64,000 nt of DNA from Apus apus. Lineage: Eukaryota > Chordata > Aves > Apodiformes > Apodidae. Positions 57,801 through 64,000 of this stretch are shown piece by piece. The stretch is from positions 3,968,001 to 4,032,000 of the forward strand of contig NC_067301.1 in NCBI RefSeq assembly GCF_020740795.1. Direction: 5' to 3'. Numbering within the stretch: position 1 is the first letter of the stretch; every line of letters begins with the position of its first letter. A program made the translations under genes and the position numbers. Below the pieces are notes generated by a model, which saw only the letters and a program-made list of their open reading frames with translations, did not search any database and was not told the origin of the DNA.

Positions 57801-60800
57801 TCACTCAGGGATGTGGTAGTTCATTTTGTGGCTCCATATTGTGATCTGTTACTTGATGTGACTCAGATTCTTATCCCAGCTGTATTTGCTTTACATTTTG
57901 AGCCCTGGTCTCCAGCAGCACTAGCTAGGCTGCTTTTTGTGTTTGACTTTTTCTCTGGATCTGAAGATTACCAGGATTCCTGACATGGCTTCTTTTCCTT
58001 TTGTTTTATCCAGTTAGGTGTTTGACATAAGCATGGTTACATGCAGAGATAAAAGTTGGAAATACTTTCTATGAAATGGAAGCCAGTGTTTGTTTGTTGT
58101 CAGGGGTTTGCTTGACCTTTCTGTCCTGCTAGTATTTTTGACCCTAACTGTTGTTTCCTTATCTCCACCCTTTTAATCTCTCAGCCTGTGTAGAAAACTG
58201 AAAAGATAAGGGTGTGAGCAATAAAGACTCCTGCAAAATAGAAACCTTTCTGTCAGAAGTTGCCAACAGAGGGTGAGTTGGGAGAGCTGTGAATGCTGAG
58301 AGCTGCAGACAAGCTGGCCCAGTGTCCATCAGTAGAAAGATATGACTCAGAATCCTTATTCCTTAAGAAGGTTATATATGGATGTAAAAATGATGCTAAG
58401 ACCAGTTTGGATGCAGCAGGTCATAGATAAAACTCTTATTAGTCTGTAGAATGGTCTATAGTCTATAGAATAGTAGCTATTTTAAGCTGTAAAACTCTTA
58501 GCAATGAGAAGATTATGTACTTTTCCTTGAAGTTTAGAGTATAAAATGGATGCAGAGCTGCCTATGGAGTGGTGTCTGTTTTGACCTGTTTCTTTTACTT
58601 TGTGGCCCTGGGACCTTCAGGGCAAGAACTATTCTTGTGTTACCTCCCAAAGCTCTTCAAGCTTTAGGAATTTTCCTACATATGAGGGACCAAGAATACT
58701 CTATCCAAGTTACAAAGAGAGCAGTGTGTCCACTGCCTGGACAGGGCTTACATCAGCCATCCCCATCAGCACAGCCTCCTGAAGAAGAGAGGGCAATTAT
58801 GGGAGCTCTGGGCACTCACTCCTGCCTTTTCTACCATGCAGGAGTGGACAGTGTCAGGACTCACAGTGACAGTAAAGTGTAGCAGGCACTCCAGGGACCT
58901 CTGATACTTGTGGGTTTAGTCTGTCTCAACATCAGCTGCAGTCCTGCCTCTCCTGCCACCCCCATGACCAAGAAGAGTCTAGTGGGACGTGTTTCCCTTG
59001 GTGCTGCTGGATTTCCCCTCCGTCAGTGGCTCTCTGGCCACGCAGCTCCGTAACCAGTTTCCCGTCAAGAGCAAGTAGATTGTTTCTCACTGAAAACGTG
59101 GCCTGTGGTAAGGGGGTGGGAAGGGAAGAGGGGGTGGAGTGCGTGTTGGGGGAGATGTTGCTGCTGCAGTTTCATGCCTCAATCTTTATTCTCTCTCCTC
59201 TCTGCATGGCTTCCTGTTTTTTCACACCACTGCTCTTCGAAACAACAAGCTGCAAGCAACAGGGAGGACAGGGGGTGGAGGTTAGTAGGCTGGGAGCAGC
59301 CTCTGGAGACACTTGCAAAAGGCCTGGGTGCAGGATCTGGAAAAGGCACTGCATGCTTGTGTGTGATCCTGTCATTGTGTACCACAGAAGTGGCTCTGAG
59401 GACGTGGTGCTGTGGTATGTGTGTGCTCCTCAAAAATGCATTGCTTATTGGCAAGTTGTATTCCTCAGTTACTCTTGAATGGACAAAACTACAATTTGTC
59501 CTAGTACTTAGGCATCTTGTGACAATTAGTCAGTGTCAGAATAATGCTGAAAGATGAGTCCCTAGTGCTGATTCCTGCAGAATTTGGGATTTTATACTTT
59601 TTAAAAAAAAAAAAAAAGCCATGCAGTCCAGTTTTGCTTAGTGTGTAAAATGAGCAAGCATCTAGTTTGAAGTGCAACAGTTATGAGTTGCCCTTGCCTT
59701 TCCATGACCTTGGGTAGCTGGCAGCTTGTACAAAGCCTAGTGGACTGCTCGGAGAAGTGATTGCTAAATTGAGCCAGGCAGCAGTTGGTGATGGTTTGCA
59801 AAGACTGAAGATTCTTGAGCCACGACTTCTGTTTTTCATGTGCCTGACAGCATTCATAAAAACAAAGAAGTTGCATTAGGAACTCTGCAGTCAGTGTAAT
59901 TCCTGTATTTACTGTTGTGCTTTCTCCCCTCTGTTTTGAGAGGGGAAAGTGGTCTGTTTGATCATCAGTAAAAGGCCAAATTGTAGAAAGCTATTTCTAG
60001 GATATCATCAGGTTGAGGGATCTGTGTCATGAGGTGTCTTGCTTGAGTCAAACCTATAGCAGAATTCCCTCCTGAACAGGACTTGTTAACAATGATGTTT
60101 GAAAACATACTTTTCAGTCTCAACTAGTTAAATCCGTAACTAATCTTTGGTAGATGAATTATTTGTAGGGTTGAGAGAGCATCTGTACCATATAGGACCA
60201 GTGTCATGTTTTTAGTTCCTGATTTAAGCCTGTGATCGATGCCACCTGCTATAGAGGCTCAAGGAGTCCTGTCCTCTAGTCAGTATCATTGTTGCAGAAT
60301 GGGAGATCACTTTTAATCTGAAATCACCATGCTGCTGCCTTGTCTGCCAGGGAGACAAAAGATAAATTCTCTAGAATAAAGCAAATTTTGAGACAGGGAG
60401 CTGGATGGCTGCAGGTAACTTTGATTCAAGGCATGACACAAATAGGTGTTTCTGAGATGTTATTTTTGTTGGTGACATCAGACCTTTGGTTTACTAACAC
60501 GTTGCTAAGTGACTTCAAAAGCTGCTCCTCTGGATAAGAGTTGAAGTGTCTGGGGAAAGGTAAATAGAGGATTAGGTTGCAAAGTCTTGTTCTGGCAATG
60601 GTTTCCCTCCACAGGAGGTGGATGGGCAGCCAACTGAGCACAGCTGCTTGCAGAATTCTGTGCTTGCCAGATAGTGCTGTAGGAAGGAGATGAAAAATGG
60701 CAAAGATGGCATCAATTATTGAGTCTTGTAAAAATAATTAGCAAGACAACAGCAGGCAAATGGACAGGGAGGAGGAGAAAAACAGCTGCCAAAGCATGGA

Positions 60801-63800
60801 AAGATAGGACTTAACTGGAGATAAAAGAGGAAAGGGAATTGGATAAGGCATCCCTTTAATCAGTGACTGGGGAGAGAGATGAAAAATTAATGGATGAGCT
60901 TTGCATGCACATTAGAGCAAGGCAAGGAGGGAGGGGGCATCTCCTCACTTAAGTTGCCCACCCTTGGCTTCCACCAAAGGCCCCTGCAGATTAAATGCCA
61001 TTTTTGTGGCTTTTCAACAAATGTTGCTAGTGGTACCAAATATGACCAGAGATACAAGAAGAGGCAAGAACAGATTAAGCAAATGTTTGTTGAAAAGGAT
61101 TGCCTGGCTTTTCCATATATGTATTGGTACCAGGGCTGTGAAGGAACTGGACAGAATTCTGGTTAGTCCGGGTTCTCAAATGACAGGAACAGGCTTCCAT
61201 TAGGATCCCATTTTCTCCTTCATTTTCCAGTTCCTTCCAGAGTTACCAGCAAGCATATGAATGATTTTTGCTGTGTAATGCTGTGGTCTCTGATCTGTGG
61301 GCAGAGCTGTCTACTGTGATACAAGGATGTAGTTAATAAGATTTCACAGTGAGTCTCTACTGTGTGCTGAATGAATGAAACTTAGTGACTTCGTGGTGAT
61401 GCCTGTTCTGTCTTCCAGATTAATTCCTAGGGTCATTATCCTCCTGGATTTGTTTCCCATGACAAGTCTTCCAGGTACCTCTGCCTGGAATTTAGCAGAT
61501 GCTCTCTGCCCTTGGGAGAGCTGTGTTCTCTCACCCGGCTCTATACAATCTCTTGCAGAGATCTTTTTCTATACTACCTAAGCAGATTTTTTGTTTAACC
61601 TGTGTGATGCACACAGCATAAAAGCTCCAACTGTCTTGTTGCAAGCTTGCTCCTTGCCTTCAAGGAGAGTCAACTACACATATGTAGTAGAGGGTGACTC
61701 AGTCACCCATGATAAGATCTAACGGGTATCTTAATTGAAGTAAATAAACAAGTATCAGCATAGACTTACTGGCTGTCTTTACTAGAGGTCAGTTGCTTCT
61801 CTGTAATGAAAAGTTTCAGGGAAACTTTGGGGGAATTTGCACACTTGCAATCAGAGCTGCTGACTCCTCATTCAGAGCAGAGAAAAACATTGTTTTCAGA
61901 ATCGGGCTGCCTTTTTTTTTTATGGCTTCTTCCTCTGTTTGTTGCAACATATGAGAAGCAGCATAACTGCTTTTAATTTTCTGCTTTAAGACCGATCCCA
62001 TGGTAGTAAGTGGGGAGTACTGCTGGGCAATTCACACTCTGTGTCTTCTCCTGATGCTGCTAGGGTGGAGGAAGACCTCTTTCCTTTGGACTCAGATGGT
62101 GGGATCATTGTTTACTGGGCTTATTTTGTCTTTGGACAGAACTGCCAGGACATAACCAAAGCATGGCCAAGGTAGCAGATGCTACCATCTGTTGATAACT
62201 GATGTGTGAAAACACCATCAAGAAGTTGACAAAAAAATTAATCAGCTTTTGATTGTCCCTTGGCTGGTCATTTTGTTATCTCTAAGGTGCCTGAAGGGAA
62301 AGACTTTGTTCTGTGAGCTGTGCAAGTTTGTCAGGTTGCTGGGTAAGTTGGTCAGGTGCTCTCATCTTTATTTCTTTGGTTTGGGGTTTTGTTTTTGTTT
62401 TGTTTTCAACATAACAGGATTTCACATGCTGATTTTTGTAAATTGAGTAGACTTTCAGCTGCCTTCCCTCCTTTGCTCAGCTGGACCCCACAAAAGTTCA
62501 GAAAGAGGGGTAGGGAAAAATGCTGTGGTGCTCTGGATGGAGCAGTCCCCAATGCCAAGTAATATGTTATCAATAAATGTGCTGGTGGTGTCCATTATCA
62601 GAGGTAAAAGGAAGATAAAAGAAAGGAGGAAAAAGACTGTCTGCTGTTTCAGGAACAGAAAGTAGTGCCAGCCTCTGTTCCCCCACTGCTGAGTATGACC
62701 TCCCAGCATAGAGAGTGCACGGGAATAGGCAGCAGCAATCATTAAGTCATTGAAGGAAGAGAAGAATGGTAAATTAATAATGTGCATGGAGGAAGAGTCA
62801 GGGCATGACCTGTTAGCAGAGTGGTCTACAAGTAGGTGCTGTGGTTTGGGTTGTTTGTAATGGCATGATTTTAAAAGTCCATGTGGCATCATCAGAAGCT
62901 CTGTGCCTTGAGAGGACATTTGTGTGGCTCCAATGTGGGAGCTGGTGAAAGAGACAAGCATGACAGGCTGGGAAATGGCCCAGAAAGAGAAATGCTTCAG
63001 TAAAAGGAGAAGTCTGAGGGAGGAGGAAGGCTGTATTTTTAGTGTCAAAGGGCTTGTGAATTTCTTTAGTTTTTGCCACAGAAGGAATCACATGTAGTAA
63101 CTAGGTATATTTTTGTTGGGGGTTTTTGGAGGTGGGGAGGAAATGTCTTTCAAGGCCCTTTTCTTTGCAAACTCTTATTTAGAGTTGAGTGAGCATCTTG
63201 CCTCCCCAAAGTGTCCCAAAGGAGTCTGGCAGGTGAGCAGGTGGGTGGTTTGTGGTTGTCACAGAAACAGGCAGGAAATGCTGCCATTAGTGGTTTGTTT
63301 GGGTGCTCTGTCCTGTGTCTGTAGCAGGCTTGTTAACCTGTTGGGCATCTGCTGAGCTACACATCTAGCAAGTATCTAGCAAGATAGCCACAACAAGAGG
63401 CATTGTTAGTCATGTTTTACTTTCTCCCCTGACATCTCCAGCCTGCATAGGCTGAGACAGTTGCTGATACAGTCTGCAGTTTTGCAAGCCATGTCCGTTT
63501 GCACCATGGTGACAATGCTGGGAATGCCCAGCTTGCAAAGCGCAGCAGGCTTCATGCTACAGGCAGTTCAGTGGCCCTGAGCTCTGTGGGCACTGTTGAA
63601 GCCAGTGCTTCCTAACAAAACATCTACCTCAAGACCTGGTGTCTCTCACCTCTCGGAGCAAAGCAGGCAAAGTTTCCTACTGATGCCCATTGTGAGAGAG
63701 CTGCCCTTTGGCTGAGAATATAGCAGTTCAAAATGGGATGGTGAAGAGACACTCTTTGCTGACACTAACAGAAATGAAATAGTTCCCTTTTCTGGTGCCT

Positions 63801-64000
63801 TATTTCTTGTTGCTAATTCTTTCAAAACCTTTCTTTCTAGAAGTAGGGCTTTATGGTCAGGTCACTGGAAACAAACTACATCCCCTCTTGTGGTACTGTA
63901 GTTGGTCTGTGTGTTCAAGTGGTTTCCATGTTTCTTGGTATTTCCAAGATAATTTCCTTCTCAAAGTCACACAAAGCTTTGTGGCTTGGCAATGTCCTTT
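54841..64000 (+). other. probable first intron of PIK3CD, no coding exon seen
   Basis: About 9.2 kb lacks a supported exon. Open frames up to 197 codons (62455-63048, - strand) show no family resemblance and have no splice context. Homopolymer runs occur at 57191-57199 (C) and 59604-59617 (A), and at 61911-61921 (T). No RNA gene or mobile element was recognised. If the first exon call is right, the coding exons start beyond 64000. Confidence 0.45.

Noticed and set aside
60894-61203. Pair of overlapping + strand open frames near 61 kb
   Set aside because: No family resemblance or splice signals. Treated as chance.
62455-63048. 197-codon - strand open frame
   Set aside because: It has no recognisable domain, no promoter or splice context, and ordinary intergenic base composition. 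Length alone is within chance for a 64-kb window.
54841-64000. Search for the PIK3CD first coding exon
   Set aside because: No frame resembles the conserved N-terminus of p110 delta, so coding exons are assumed to lie outside the window.

Overview
This window is vertebrate nuclear DNA, almost certainly avian. It has long introns with GT-AG boundaries, CpG-island promoters, two truncated CR1 LINE tails of the bird/reptile type, and orthologues of SLC25A33 and TMEM201 in the order found at human 1p36.22. All genes I can support lie on the + strand.

Layout. Bases 1-3500 are intergenic. SLC25A33 (mitochondrial pyrimidine nucleotide carrier) starts in a CpG island with a perfect CRE and an E-box. 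Its ATG is at 3886 and its TAG at 19168. It has seven coding exons and a 320-residue product. TMEM201 (SAMP1/NET5, inner nuclear membrane protein) starts in a second CpG island with two AP-1-type sites. Its ATG is at 22929. Eleven coding exons end at 45884 and give 667 residues. Reading through the exon 6 donor gives a 403-residue short form that stops at 31734. About 5.5 kb further on is a third CpG island with a single-exon, very GC-rich forkhead gene at 51340-51996 (218 residues). Three imperfect ~83-bp tandem copies follow its stop, and a CR1 fragment lies further downstream. A fourth CpG-rich block at about 54.6-54.84 kb ends in a strong splice donor. From gene order it is probably the non-coding first exon of PIK3CD, and 54841-64000 would then be its first intron. 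I found no PIK3CD coding exon.

The genes do not form a pathway. One imports or exchanges pyrimidine nucleotides in mitochondria, one works at the nuclear envelope, and one is a probable DNA-binding regulator. The item most worth follow-up is the forkhead gene. I know of no FOX gene at this position in human. Its recognition helix is intact, but wing 1 is unusual and a poly-Arg/poly-Pro tail follows. Its subfamily (closest by eye to FOXL2/FOXL1) is unresolved.

Method and limits. Exon boundaries were placed by hand from reading-frame continuity across GT/AG sites and from remembered family sequence. No alignment, repeat masking or transcript evidence was available. Transcription starts and polyadenylation sites are candidates only.
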